Assembly (NCBI RefSeq): GCF_002443255.2
Contig: NW_019211457.1
Coordinates: 47,973,043 to 48,037,042 of the forward strand
Direction: 5' to 3'
DNA: 64,000 nucleotides
Origin: Varroa destructor
Lineage: Eukaryota; Arthropoda; Arachnida; Mesostigmata; Varroidae
Below the pieces are notes generated by a model. That model was not told the DNA's origin. It saw nothing but the letters and a program-made list of their open reading frames with translations, and made no database searches. The translations under genes were made by a program, and so were the position numbers. Positions 26,301 through 40,985 of this stretch are shown piece by piece. The number at the start of each line of letters is the position of its first letter. The first letter of the stretch is position 1.

Positions 26301-29300
26301 TTCGCCTAGTTTATCTAGTCATCGCATTACATCTTGAATGCGTGACAACCGGGTGACCCAAATTTCTCAGTCCCTTTTTTGCTTTAAACCCAATCTAGAA
26401 ACATACCCTTTTGCCACTCAGTCAGGCAAACGAGCATAAAGGTAGTACTTATTTATCTAAGCTCCTTTTCTGTACAAAATAAAGCAGTTTACATTATTTA
26501 TAAGCACACAGGAAGAAGGTATCTAGATTGAATGGCTAGCGCCACTTGTGAAACCCAATTTAGTTAGAGCTTAAGTCACCCAATAGCTTAGTATCAATAT
26601 CCCTAATATAACAATATTTTTGTCCTCATTAACAACTGCAAATATTCCTGCAGTACACACTTCTTATTCTAAGTTTTTTGAAAAGACCATTTTCGTTCTC
26701 TAACTTGTCCATATTATTCGAGGGTTGAAACAAATACATGTTTTTAAATATTATTTTAAATATAGAGCTATATAGATTTTATTTAAAATGTAACTAGAAA
26801 AACCAACTGATAAATTTACACACATAGCAAATTAATACTGGTGATTTGGTGGGACGCCCCTTGGTCGATGTTTTTTTGAAGATAATTTTTGGTCTTTATT
26901 TATATAACCTGTTACAAATTACAGGTACGCGCTTTAATCGACGTCAATGGTTATTTAAAGCTTCCCGAAACTGGCTGGCCATAGTTGCCGTACTTTTATG
27001 TACATTTACATTTTTTACAAGCCCTTGTATGATTAGAATTTGTGCACATCAGCCTTTAGTAACCGACGTACTGAGGCAAGCATCGCATCTGCAAGCAAAA
27101 ATGGTGTGCCGGGCAAAACGTCACATTTAGTGGTGACTCCCACGCTACTAGCACAACAGAGGGTCACCTATAATATAATAATTATACAGAACCCTCTCAA
27201 TGTTAATGCTATTAACAAAGCTAGACCAAAATAGTAGACAGTAATGTTAGCTCTCCCCAGAACTTAGCTCGTAGGCTTATTATTAGTCAATTCGCTTGCA
27301 TTTTTATGGGTTTTGTTTTGTAAATTACTGTAGTAAAAGGTGCATAGATCGGGTGAATGTCTTAATGTATGTTTGGTAGCCATAGTTAATAAGTATAAGA
27401 TAATGATCAGCGATGGAAAGGTATTTTAGAACGGTAGAACCTGAATGCCTAGATGATAAAAAAAGATATATTTTACGTAAAATTGCCTATAGCAAGAATG
27501 TAAAAACCAGAGTATTTGGTTTCATTCTTACATTGCCCTTAAGTTTATGCCCTTAAAAGACGAATGTATTATTAGATTGAATTTAATTAACATTTAGCTT
27601 TTGATTTCCTTCGTTATGTTTATCCTACTTTTGTTTATTATTATTATCATGCGAATGCTATGCCGCTTTATACAATCAGACAGATATGTTGCTTGGAAGT
27701 CAAAGCGATTCGCCACAGGTACAATTTTCTGTTTTTTTTTTCAATCATGTTCTGTATCAGATGATCTATTTTTTCCGATTTTCTCTTCTCTTTTTCCCAT
27801 TCTGAAGTTGAGCAGGGTGTGTTCTTTTTCGGCTTGATTTATTGTAATTGCCTCGGCTGATTCAGTTGCCTTGCCACGGCTCGAAGGTCCCCGAACTGGC
27901 GATGACACAACGTTGCAAATGATCGTTGTCGATAGTTGCCGTCGCATTAGACAAGAACGATTATTTATTCCGAATGGGTTATTGCAATAGTGTTGCGCAG
28001 TAAGCTAGCAACCTCTTAAAAAGCGACATTAGAACATCTGAAACAGTTGGTAGAATTAATATTTTTAATGTATTTAATGGTTACCCACTCAAAGGGAATG
28101 AAACGGTATAAAAAGTGTGTGTTTTTGATTATTATTATGATTATTCGATGTACTACAGCCGAATACTGTCACAGCATACACGCTGGGCTTCTTATCATTT
28201 AGTCCTAGGATGTTTAAAGTAGGTAAAGCACTACGATAAGATAACGAAGCCGACTTAATATTTTGAATACAGCCATTTATGTTATGAGAAGACAAAAAAA
28301 ATTGAATCTACAACCTAAAAGTTTATGGTTTCTATTTTTGGAATTACACTAATTTCAATGTTATACGGATTTAAGTTAGGTAACTTTTGCTCTATTATCT
28401 CTCTCTCTTTGTGTACGCCAAGCAAAATTATTAAAAGCAATCAGATCAAGAAGCTCTTGTTTTTTGTTTTGAAAAGAAAAAAGTTTGTAAAGTATAGTGA
28501 ATAATATGTACGGTTAAATGAAGAATATGTAGTAACTTATATAGTATATTGCGTTGAAAAGACGGACATATACAATGCCATGTTCCATGTATCAAAACCA
28601 ATCAAAAATCTGTAATAATACAACGCGTTTTGATTTTCATCTGAGTTGGTGATGATATGCAGCAGCAAGGTGAAGTATAAGTTGTACACTACATCACTCA
28701 AAACAGAGATCAGAAACAGTCGTAATTGACTGTCAAAATTCATAAGAGAACTATGAAAGATAATAACATCATATTTTTTGTTATCGATGTTCTATTTAAG
28801 CCTACTTTTCGGTCATTATGTTGTTCAATGACAATGACGGTGCTGATACGAGTATTCGGAACAACTGTTTTGTGTAAGTCCAGGTAATAAGACACCGGTA
28901 ATATGATTCCATAATCCTTTAATTTTGTTAATAGATCAATAATGGCTCCGTGTAATGTGTCTTATGAGTCGAAATCTCTGTTTCATTAACAATATGTACT
29001 GTAAAGGTCGAAGTCATTGGCCAGGACACCGTCTAATCTAAGATCTGGACGTATTGAAGCTAGTGAGGTTGAAAGAGCAAAAGTAGTGTTTAATACTGCT
29101 TCTGCAAAGGAACAAATCAGTTAACTATTCCCTGATAGTGAACTATTTTTCTGAGGGCCGTAAACCATTCAGACTATCATCCCTGCATACTGCGTATACA
29201 GACTCTATACTATGATACTGATTAACGCGCTATACTAGTAGAACAGACATATGAACATACATATATAATACATAATGTGCGTGACACTAACAATTGCCAC

Positions 29301-30708
29301 GTTTACTAATAAAAACTGAGTGCAATACCAAAGTATGAAACTGTTGAGGGTAAATACGAGTTATAAATTTTCACATATATTTCTTTATTTTGCCGAAATG
29401 AAATGACGCTAAGTTCCCTCGATGATGAGGCGCCAGCAACGACTTTAGACATTTTAACAGTTCGGTTTTATAGTATTCTAGTTATATTTATCGGACTTCA
29501 GCGTACCTAGGTTCAATAAATATTAAGTGTTAAATCGAGTCGAAGTTTGAACTCTAAGTGTAGACAGGTTAATGTTTTAATAGTACCACTACACAACGGC
29601 GTGGCTTGGATGACTAATGCGCATCTCTTTTAACGCATGGCAATAGTAATCATAACTAGCGAGCTCGCTGCCACGCTAACTCAAATTTGAGCGTTCGCAA
29701 CTAGAAAATGAAGGGAAACTAAAGAATCAAGGAAAATAGTGTATTATTATTTAGCTTAATAGCTGATTATACAGTTGACATGCCATTTTATAGATATGTT
29801 AGAGAAACTACAAATAAGTCCAGTAAAACTCACTCCGCTTGGGCTCCTAATGGGAGTAAGTCTTTGATGCTATACCTAAATGCAGGTGACTCTAAAAATG
29901 TATCTATCGGAAGATAATAATTGAAAGTATTAAATATAAAAAGCAAAAAGATACACAATAATATAAGTATTTGTCGCGGCACATAGGTATTATACTCCAC
30001 CTCTAGGAAAGATCACCTGAGTGTAGCTATAATTTAAGATTGTTTCACCTGGCTTTGAATTAATCAATACATTAAATAATTCGCATTTAGCGAATGAAAT
30101 TGAAGAAATTAGCTAAACACCCCTTTAATAGCACCTTCAAATAGCATCGAGAATATCAAGAATTGCCTAAAACGCTCGCGTACATACCAGAGGTTTCTGT
30201 CTGTTTTGTCTATACACACACGTGAGTATGCGTCGATAAAATGACAAGTGCTAACAACAGATATATGGGAGTATCATATACTGCATTAAACGCCTGCCAT
30301 TATTGATATCGCCTTTAATATACAATACATCTTCGGTTATCAGTTCTTTTGTTATTCTATCGTTCGTTGTTTTGTACCAGAGTCATTGAGAACAGTTGAG
30401 CATTGTTTGGTGATACCATCTCGGTTATCACGGTTGTCTTGTCTTGCCTTCGTTCGTTTTGTCAAGGCAACATTACCTGCTTTGTAGTTCACAATTATTT
30501 TCATGAAGGTCGCATAGCTGTAGACGAGCCAGAAAAATGGTCACTTAGTCCATAGCATCCGATTGGAAATTATTGTTATTGTCGCTTATGTTGAGAGCAG
30601 AGGATTGGTGACAATTAGTTCATTGCTATTTCAGTGCCTTAGATTAGCTGAAATTTGCCGCCTACACGTGTTCGTGCAAATAGTGCTTGATTTTTTTGAA
30701 ATTTTCAG
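26301..30708. other. noncoding AT-rich stretch
   Basis: No gene or element is recognised. The longest frame (26,846-27,130, +) has no ATG start, splice context or family resemblance. The segment 30,330-30,560 is slightly GC-richer, has a TCAGT initiator-like word near 30,339, and could be upstream leader sequence for the candidate exon that follows. Confidence 0.5.
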
Positions 30709-30884
30709 AATATCTATGTCTGAAATAGAGTTCTACTTCAGCGCGTCGTGTTCAGAAGTGTCACTTTACCTGCCACCACGTTGTACTGACAAAGAAATGA
30801 GAGAAAACCTAATAAAGCATCTCAAAAAAAATACGAAATCAGACTCCAAGCATGTTAAGTGTTTCAACGACGCCGTATGGCACA
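30709..30884 (+). CDS. candidate coding exon; possible alternative first exon of grainyhead
   Basis: The product is not recognised. The exon is framed by a strong acceptor (gatttttttgaaattttcag|A) and a perfect donor CACA|GTAAGT, and the frame is open throughout. ATG at 30,716 starts MSEIEFYFSA..., a balanced charged sequence that includes a CTDKEMRENLIKHLKK-type helix. Local GC is above the surroundings. The exon ends in phase 1, as does the grh coding exon at 51,220-51,289, so it could splice in frame to 58,710 (A|CC gives Thr) and provide an alternative N-terminus. It may instead belong to an unrelated gene or be chance. No transcript evidence is available. Confidence 0.35.
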
Positions 30885-33800
30885 GTAAGTCAGAATAGCG
30901 GTAACCTGCCATTATCTTAATGTTCAAGAAATAGCTAAACAGCACACACGTCGCGAAGAGAGATGTAGTGTCATAATGATATATAACTCTAGGGGTACAC
31001 GCTATTTGATTGTATTTAGTTTAATTTGTGAATTAATATATGAATCAGAGTCAGTCGTGATTCTGTTTCGAACGTCTTTGTTTCAATGAAAGAATACAAA
31101 CTATTATTAAGGGCCTTGAGGGATCTATACTTGTGCTGCAAAGTTTTAAATCAATTGCAAGTTGAAATTCAGGTACACTAGCCTTTAAAATATAAAGTTA
31201 AATTCATAATTGTGATGCGAGCATTCTGATGATTGCTTTATTGTTCGTTAATAAGCATTAAATAAAATATTTAAATTTTTTTTAAATATCCTCCGTCTTC
31301 GTGACCCTTTCGAGTCTATCAAAAGGATGGCTATTGTATACTAATTAAAAATAACGCTGCTACTTCTGCCGCTGTCGCTTGGGAACTGCCCACAACGCCC
31401 ACTCTTTATCTTAAAAGTTTTTGCTGATTTCGACAAATGTGTGGTGACCGTCATCGATCAGCTCGTCGACTTCGTTTAGTGAAGCCGATGTTACAGGTGG
31501 ACGACTGGATAGGTCCAGGACTAAAACATCTCTGAGAATTTTTCGGATTGTCGAATTTGCATCTTCTCCAGCATAAGTGCAATCGGCATAGACAGCGTCT
31601 GAAAAACTGGTTAGTCACTCCTGCAAAATTTTAGGTGGGATTTTCGGGTAGAAAAATCTGCTCTCAGAGTTTCATGGTCCCTGGTCGCTCTAACTAGCGA
31701 ATTTTTTCTGCCCTCATAGCTAGCCCCTTTAATCTAAGGGCAGGGAGAGCAATTTAGAACGAGAAAAGAGAGAGACGGAAAGAGGAAACAGAGCGAAATC
31801 GGGGATGCATGTCAAATTGAGAAATGTTTTGTCCGCATCTCATCGTCCTCTCAGGCACTCCCCTTTTTCTCCCTCCTCGCTTTTCTCTGTAGCTCATTCT
31901 TAGGGGTTAGGTTAAGGGATACTCGTTATTTCTCCCCTCAGCTGCTCACTAGATGTTGGTAGATGGCTCAAATGCGAGAGTTGATGTAAACAATGCCACC
32001 GAGTTTTACTGCCTCAACTTCGTTTTGCGAACGATAGATGTAGATCCTTTGGCTGAATACAGTTGAGATGTGTGAAAACCATGAGACATACGGCTAGCGA
32101 TACCGCGACTACAACGAACCAACGTATTCTCTCATAGAAACGAGTGTAGGAACGGTCAGGCATGCCTTTGTTATTGTCTTTGCCTATACAGACGCAACGG
32201 TCATTTCTTGACCAGCAAAGCAACGTCGCTTAATTGTCCCCGACAATAATCAACACGTTAACAATAGCACCGTGGGAGGACCTTTCAAAATAAGTACCCT
32301 TTCTTCTCTCTTGGCCAAAAAGGCGATGCTGTTGTTACCCACGTCAAGATCAGCTTTGAGAAATATTTCTACTTACCGAGTGCATTCTGACAACCGTCTA
32401 TCTCAATTTGCCGTAGAATATTGCTCATGCTAAACCACCTAAAACTCCCAGTATGCAAAATAGTTCCTATGTTCCAAGTTGCACTAAAAAAAATTTACCT
32501 ATGCAACATGTTTGTTAAAACTATGTACGCTAAGCGTCAAGAAATCGTTACGATTATACTAATTACATACATACGGAATTTTGGTAAACTATATGTTAGT
32601 TCTATTTGAACACTCAACGTTGTGCCTCAAAGAGCAACAATATCTTGGCTCTCACAGGATTTTTGTGCAATAGGAAGCACATCGAAACACACGATGACAT
32701 AATATGTACTTTGACATCTTGGATCAATGTTGTTTATTATTTTTTCTAAACTTGTGTGAGACCAGCCCGGTATGTGAGAGTAGCGAAAATACTTCCATTT
32801 GACGAGTTAAGAATGAAAAGTTTTTCTATGTAAAATTCAAGTTATTGATAGTATATAAATACTTTCACTGAAAAGTTTGGTTTAGCAGGTTCAGTTTACC
32901 CGAGCACCATATCCAGTCAGAGTCATCGTTCTAAGTTCCTCAGTCCAAACACCAGCCCCGACCTCAAGTTGTTCAACACAGGAAAGACAAGTCGTTGTAA
33001 TAACTGGTAAATATTCTCAAAAAATAGCATTAGACATATCATACAGAATTTTATTGTCCCGCTTATTCAAGGAGCGACACGCTCTAACTGGCTTCGTTTT
33101 TATCGTTAAAGACAATTTAATGATGTAAGTACCTGTGAAATACTTGCTTACTTATTAGCAAAAATAGGGAATGCTTAGTATTTACTGCTGGGGTACCAAA
33201 TTGCCTCAAATAAACGTCTGAGTGTTTTAAGTTACGTCCTTACGATATTAAGATGTGACAGCTAATAATAAAGGGCGTAATAGAAAACTGTTTGCAAGAT
33301 AGCAAATTAAAGGGAATTTGATAAAGATTTATAGCGTCTTGTTGCCGTACTGCTCAACTATTCATGTTACCCAACACCCCGTTTTAAAAATACAGGAAAA
33401 CATTCTAAAAACAAGTAAAGTCGAGAATCTCCGGAATGTTGTAATTTAATTGATAGTTTGCTTCTTTTTATTAACATCAATCGGAACTTTTATCGTTTTC
33501 GTCGTTTTTATTAATGCACTAACGGCATTTGTATGAAACACGCTAAATCGATTAATGCGTACCGCATTTTGTTGTAAGTGACGGAAGCATGTAGAACTGA
33601 CTCTAGCTTGAAAATTTTATGTAGAAAACACATATGGTTGATTTGCCTATTAAAACATCGATAGCAATTTATACGATGGATCAGTCTTGCCTAAAAAAGC
33701 CAGAACTTGGTCGCACTGTTTCCTGGTGAGTTGATCAAAAATGAAATCACTACCGTAGTAACCGCATCCAAGCAATATTATGATGCAAGAATGTGTGTTT

Positions 33801-36800
33801 ATTGGCGTATGTACGCTACTATGTTTAGAATATAGCCTGGCGATAATTGCAACAGTTGTTATATAAGACTCTGTTAGATTTGATCGTTTTGCACTGAAGC
33901 GCCCATCAAAGAAGCGGAGCAGCAGTGACATCATCATCACCAACACCATTGGCAATGGTTATATTTCGATGCATTTACGTAAAAGTTTGGAAACGAGTAA
34001 ATGACTTTGAATTTTCCGCTGCTTACTTAACTACGTACCCTAACCGCTATAATTTTGGAGCTTTGTATTAGTTTCCCTTATGTACGGCATGAAAAGCGCA
34101 ATTAGCGGGGGGAAGTCAATGCAGTTACGCAGATAATATCAAGAGTAACTCTAATAACGCTACCACGCGACTTAAGGAGAAAATACTTGTCAATTTTTTT
34201 AACAAGACATGATATGAAATTGCTCACAAATATTAACTACAACATTTAGCACTTGCAATGATGTGCGGTTCTGTTAATATAATGAAATACGCTTTGGCGC
34301 TCTACAATGAATCATGTGCAGCGTTATACGATACTAACCATTGAAACTGTCGTAGGTAAATGTATTTTGCGCACTTGTTTTCTAGGTAGTTATCTTGCGT
34401 CTATAAGTTACGAAATATTTCCTCATGATTGTTAAAGCAATGAACTAATAAACATGCATTGCAATAATTCCGTCACAACCCTGGGAAATGCACCGATTGC
34501 TCGTATTTTAATTGTTAGCTAAATAATCCTTCAAGTCTATTATGTTCAACTGTATAGCCATTATTTGGTATATATTTGCTCATCTATTTAAATACTCAAC
34601 TAAAATGGTAACAAAATTTTAATGTAAGTTTATCAGGCTCAACCACACGGTCAGCCTGCATAATGTCTCTTTCAATTCTCTCAACAAGAAATCGGAAAAA
34701 CAATGTATAAAATAACCTTAGCCGCGTATACTAAATTGATTCAATATGTGCCTTTAATAATACGTCTTTGGGACTGTGAATGTGGGCAGTATGCTGCACT
34801 CATATTTTGAAAAGATCTCGAGATTACGAAATGCTTATAATTTACTGATAATCTTTTAAAGCGGATATGTCTCATAGGTGAACATTAAATTTATGTGTGA
34901 GAGCGTTATTAGCTGTTTTTCACCTGTCTTTATACACTCAGAAGCTTAAATCGGTTTTCACATCGTTCATGCTTTTTCTTTTATCTTTTTTCAATAAGAT
35001 GTTTAAACTTTCATAACAATGCCTGTCTAAATATATATTGATAGAAGTTGGTATAGCAAGTTATATAATATTATGCCCCTATATGTTTACTTACGTTTTG
35101 TACTCTGTTTGTACATATATTATATGTGGTGTGTTATTATATATATGTGCTAGCTACATTACACCGATCAATAATTCTCTATGTTACTCAACTCGTTCGA
35201 GGCTCCAAAGAATATCCCATAGAGGCATAAAAGAAAAGAACAGTTTAGTATTCATAACATAACAGCTGATACCAAGTTCTGTGACAGCTTGCAATTTTAG
35301 GTTATCTGTATCGTCAATCGGCATCTTTACTGTTAAATAGTGCCTCAAGGGTTTGTGGGGTTACATCAACGGTTGTAAGGAAGAAGACAGCACCATCGCA
35401 AAGAGCTTGTTACTTATAGCAGATTTAATATAAGTAATATAAGTAGAGTGGCATGTTGGTGTTGGTCACCATCCAAGAGATGCGAAGGCTTATTTTTGTT
35501 TAACATGAGTATAATTAACTAATTTTCTTCAAAAGTAATATCCGGAACCTCTGGAAATATTTGGAAAATTGTGAAAAATATGCCAAATTTGCTTTTAATT
35601 CTTCAAGGCAAATTCGAGTTGCCTAAGAGCTACTATGAATGCTAATATGCAATTCGAATATCCGTAGCCTACCTACTAGGTTGATCATCTACATGCATTA
35701 TTAGAATGTTTCCACACTATAACAACTACTAATTAGCTTCAGCTGGTATCAATGAAGAACTGCGACAATTGAAGGCTAAAACACAGGCGATGACGAAGCC
35801 TATCGAATATATTGATAAATCACCGTGTTACTTCGGTCTATTGAATTCTGTACATCTTTTAGGCTATTACAATCATGAACCTCTTTCTGTTGCTTTTCCC
35901 AATATGTTCATCTTTTTCATCCGATTTCGAAGTACAAGAATGTTTGAGTAATAGATGCTTGAGATTCGTCAGATAGTTTTTGGAAGCTAACGATATTGAA
36001 ACTGGAGTATACTAACAGGCGTCCTACGATCTTGTATCTACGATCCACAGAACTGTATAATTTTCACTCATAAAAATGTTCTGTGACGCGCTACAGGTAC
36101 ATATAGAACATTCAAATAAAGCTTTAAAGGACAAAGATAGTATTGAGCGTAACACTGAATAACCCTTATCTTTCGGCTCAAACAGCTTATCATATCTAGG
36201 TTAAATTAATTTATTAAATTAGATATGGTCCGTAAAGTACAAATACTTTCTATACATCTCGACAGGATGGTTTTAAAAAAAAACATTATTGCAAGGTCCT
36301 ACTAAATACTTCTTGCATGTTATCGAATAAGCGCGCGTAATATATAGAGGACGTGAGATTTTAGCGTCACTCGAATAAGAATTGAAAATTGAAAGCAAAA
36401 ATTAGGATAAAAACTTTGTTGAAGGTCAATGTTCGAAAGATCGTTGTTACAGTTGTTCACAACTTAAGCACGTTTAATACTCAATTTTGGTATTACAAAA
36501 ACAAAACAAAACTGGGTTTTTTTTATCGATACAAGCCATGTATGAAACATGGATATATTACAGCGCTTCTGCAGCCTAGAAAACTGATATTCCCAAGGAT
36601 AACCTGGTTCCAACTAAAATGAATGTACTCAAAATAACTTTATTCGCACAAATTGTGAAGTCTTTTTAGTAGCAGTGCATAATTGCGTGGAGACGGTTTA
36701 GAAAGATGGTTTTTTGACGGCATATGGTTATGTCTAGCTTGCCTGTGACAGTTAACAACATCAACGTGAAGCTCGAATTACGATTCTTAACCAAGGGTTG

Positions 36801-39800
36801 CGGTCACTTAAAGTACCCTGCATAGACTTCTACTTGTTATCGAAAATCATATAAATTACTTAAGCTAATAAGGTAAAAGTAAGTGTCAAGCGAAATAGAA
36901 ACAACTTGGGTTTCGTGACATATCAACCCATCCAATGTGCATAATCGCTTTGCATGATCTCTAGAAAGGACTTATCGCGCAGACTATGATAACGTCTCGT
37001 TGAAATACTGATCAACTTCCCAAAAATGCTGCTTTTAATTTTATTCGCGCCCAACGGCAACAATTAGCAACACAGCTTTCAAACAGCTGTGTGTAGACAT
37101 CCGATTGATACCTGGATTATTTTCCAGTATATATATATTGGCGATTTTAAATATTTCGGAGTAGCGTCATAGTTACACCGCTGAACTACGGAATAATTTT
37201 ATTGTAATGCACATACTCACAAGCGCTTCTGGAGTAAATATATCAGATCTTAATTTAACATTATCTTTTCCGTTTTGTGATTATGACGTTGGTATTCTCC
37301 GCCTGGCCGGACTGGTGATATAGAAAAGAACTTATTTACTATAATCTGGATCATTTATAGAAAAAAATTACTTTTTTTCATATATCACTAGCTATTGGCT
37401 CAAAGGACAGTGTGAGATATGTTCGTTATCCACAGTTGATTCATAGAATTCATAGAATTATCTGTCGGACATATCTGAAGAATATCCGAATGTAATTTGT
37501 CGATAATGAAGTGGTCGATGAAATTACAACGCCGATTTTCGGCATTGTAGTGACCCCTAAGCGGTCGTGGGTCAGAGAGGGTTAATGCGCTTACATCTGG
37601 ACATAGTTAAAAATAAAGTGAAGTATTGGTTTGTTCTGTCTAGCCAAGATTAATCTTCTTAAGGAGATTTACTGGTAACATCATTCAATAACAACCGAAG
37701 CAGTATAGTATTTCTGTAACTGAATCGAAGATTCGTGTTGCACATAGGGTATTGAAAGTTTGAACGCAATGAAATTATTCTTGTATGTGGTGTCAAGATG
37801 GCCTCAGCACAAACTATTTTTACGTACTTTAGTTGTATCGCCTAAGACATGTACGCTGTAGATGCATAAAAGGACCACCGCACGTTAGCCCCTGTAATTA
37901 CAAATCATAATAAAACGTATGGAAGACAAATAGACTGCCTCTGCGAGTCCAAATTCTTCACATTTTCGTTAATTATGTAAACTTACATGGCGATTGCTAA
38001 CAAAATAGATGTTTGTAACTCAAATCCAGCTCCACCTCACTCGTGTGCTTTCATTAGCACACAAAGTAAGGTTGTTCGATGGGCTACCTTGTTTGAGTAA
38101 AATCGTCACATAGCATGGCACCTATATATGAAGTTTAAAAACTCATTTTTAATCAGCTACATACACGATGGAGTATAGATTCAAACTAATAACAAATAAA
38201 ACAATAAATGAATTGCAAGCCATTTGCGAATGACATGCGATAATTCTTCATAAATATTATATCAGTCTTACTCGAAACATTATAACCTCCTAAAAAGAAA
38301 ACGATATATCGAGAACTGTGATGCTGTAAGTCACGCGTTAAATGCAAAATCGTTGTGAGGTCGTGAAGAACGCGCATTGCGAATGAGGAATGTCAGCTTA
38401 CTTTTCCGATCATGTGCCAATAGTATTCTTCGAAAAGTTAAAAGCCGACTGGTTGGTTTGCAATTTCCTTGCTACCATTAAAGTCTCTGGCCACCAATGT
38501 GCTTGCTAAAGGAACTTGCGATGACGCTGTGGATAAATAAGTCTTGCCACCGTTTACAAAGTCATATTGCCTTTTCATCGTTTACCTCTGTAAAGACTTT
38601 TTTACGAAATAAAGAAGTAACATGCAAAATCTTATAACGGATTCATAAAGGATATATCGCAAGCTCGTTGTTTATTTTATCATGTATGCATCTGTGATGT
38701 TTGGCATAGCAAAGCCGCTTTTATAAAAAAACAAAAGCTGAAACAGAAAATTCCTAGTAAAGATAACTGCTGTCGTCGCGAATTTTACAAATGATCTATC
38801 CCGCTATGAGCGGCTCCTCATTATAGTTAGTCCTCGTTCTATATACAGAAATAAATTGAATCGTAGTTTGTAGCCTTATCGTATTTGTTCGGTTGAGTCA
38901 CAACTCAAATGTGCTGCTATAGATAAGATCTAGTTATAAGCAGCGACTCGTAGTCGATCACGAATCTAAAAGCGATCGTATTGGTCGGCACACTGCGCTG
39001 TTTTACCAACGTCGTATAGACATACAGTTATATTTTGTTTCACGAGTGACCTCGCTCTTAACCTTAGCCAATTGTCAAGTTGTAACCTTGCTTTGCTTAA
39101 CACAACCATGGTAACATAAAGACCATCGTTCATAAATACATGTCGGTAGTAAAAAATTTCTGTGATTACTGTCCTTTCTTAGTAATCTGAGCATAGTTTG
39201 TTCGAACAATCCATGTGAATGATTAAGAAAAAAACTCATTGCGCAACTCATTATTAAATTTGAGAACCAAAGTGCTTGACGATGATTTACATATATTCCA
39301 AGGTCTATTGTTTTACTAAATTAAAATTCATAAAGAACAGAAGTATAATGACGACTGGATGGAGTGACAGTAAATAGTGAAACACAATTATTTAATAATG
39401 CAGCCATATGATAACTTCGTTCGCGACACTTCTATGACGTCCGTTTAAGTTTTGAACAAAAGAGCATTTTTACTAGCTGCGCTGATTTTGCATTACGTTT
39501 TCAATACTTAATAAGACTTCATAAGCTGCATATTTAATTAAATTCAGTAACTAAAGTATATTAAAATAAGGTGCTCTTTCTTGAAGAATGGCGTTTTGCA
39601 ATGAACTACCACTCTAAGGTAACAAAGTTTACTTGTTGATCAATAGAAACTCAAAACACTAATATACTTAATTGTGCTCTTACTTCGCATGAGATGTATA
39701 GTAGTAATATAATTAAAAGGATCTTAGAAGAATCAAAAACTAATGTACAAGAATTGACAAAATGATATGATACAAGTGCGGTGTTATATGTTTACGTGAT

Positions 39801-40399
39801 AATGCCTGCGGAGCGTAACACAGAGAACATACGAAGCATAGTTGAGTGGTCGAATATATATGTAGATATATATATATATATATTTGGCACACCATGTTTT
39901 GCAATGAAAATGGATAGACAAGTGCTCGTATTGATTCAGATACCTTGAGACATAAGACAATGGGCTGTTTTTTTCTAAAAAGCGCTCCAATTGCAACCCT
40001 AATCTGGGACTTAGCTGTTACATACTAACCTAACACGCCTTATGCTGAAAATTTTGTTGCAGTTTTTCAAATCTAAATCTCTGCTACCCAATCTTGTCAC
40101 CCACAACTATCGTAGAATCGCGCCGTTTATTTGGATTTTATTTGTCCAACGGCCAGTCAATGAGTCTTTATGCACTTCTCTCTTACCGTCTACTCGTCTT
40201 TCGATAAAATTCAACTCCTCTTCTGACGTTTATCTCCGTGGTAGATCATAGAGACCGAAAATAGCATGTTCGAGTAGCATTGAACAGTCGTTCTCTTGGG
40301 AGACACTCTATATTCGTATGAACAACTACATATCCACACCCCTTTGCTGTTAGATATGGTCAGATATTTGGGAACATTTTTGGAGTCCGGTCCATCCTA
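30885..40399. other. noncoding AT-rich stretch
   Basis: No gene is supported. A minus-strand open frame of 68 codons without ATG lies at 31,411-31,617 and is discussed as a finding. GAGA-rich, somewhat GC-richer DNA covers 31,720-32,000. A TATATAAATA box at 32,852-32,861 is followed by TCAGT at 32,891 and a donor-like CTG|GTAAAT near 33,006; spacing is longer than the usual ~30 nt, so it is not called a promoter. A (TA)n tract lies at 39,866-39,883. Confidence 0.5.
39866..39883. repeat. (AT)n microsatellite
   Basis: Nine uninterrupted AT units. Confidence 0.9.
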
Positions 40400-40985
40400 A
40401 AACGAGATGTCCGTGAGAGCCTTACGAGGGCGAACGATGCCAAATAGGCCCAAAGTTTCCTAGGCCCTTATCAACACCACAAGCAGGGCTGCCACGCATA
40501 ATATGTGGCTAATGTTAAAGATATGTCCGTTGCTGTTGTTGTCCTAGACTTCGCCAAAAACCCTAACTTGATGCGCTTTGGATGCCCCGCCGAGTTCCAC
40601 ATAGACGACATCAGTCGAGCTACTGCCTGGGGGTCTACTCCCTCGACCAGTCTTTCGACGAGTCTGTCTAGTTTTCTACTGGTACCAAAAGCGAACTGCA
40701 TCAGCAACTTTGGGACTGTTGGACCGACAACGATGATCATGAAGAGCAAGAAACAAAGAAAAAGAAAATCCGAGTGAGAACTTGTGAACCGGAGACAGAA
40801 CAACGACGAACGGACGCCAGCGCGAGAAAGAGGCAAAGACAGGCAATGAGAGAAAAATCTCATGAGCGGGTCCGAGAGAAAGGTGCGTGTAGGGTTGTGT
40901 GTGCATGTGTGTGTGCGGGGAGGTGTTTTTGCACAATTACCGATATATTGGTTGAATGCTTCGATGCTCATTTATAGTCGATGCC
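40400..40985. other. GC-richer island open on both strands; unclassified
   Basis: The minus-strand frame 40,471-40,971 runs 166 codons, the longest ATG frame in the window outside the 58.9-60.5 kb grh exon region, and a plus-strand frame at 40,505-40,777 runs 90 codons. Part of the minus frame translates an Arg/Ser/His-rich stretch arising from GAGA and TG repeats (40,790-40,925), which argues against real coding. The rest (for example DRLVERLVEGVDPQAVARL) matches no family I know. It could be a regulatory or 5' untranslated region, a decayed element or a genuine lineage-specific gene. Confidence 0.25.
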
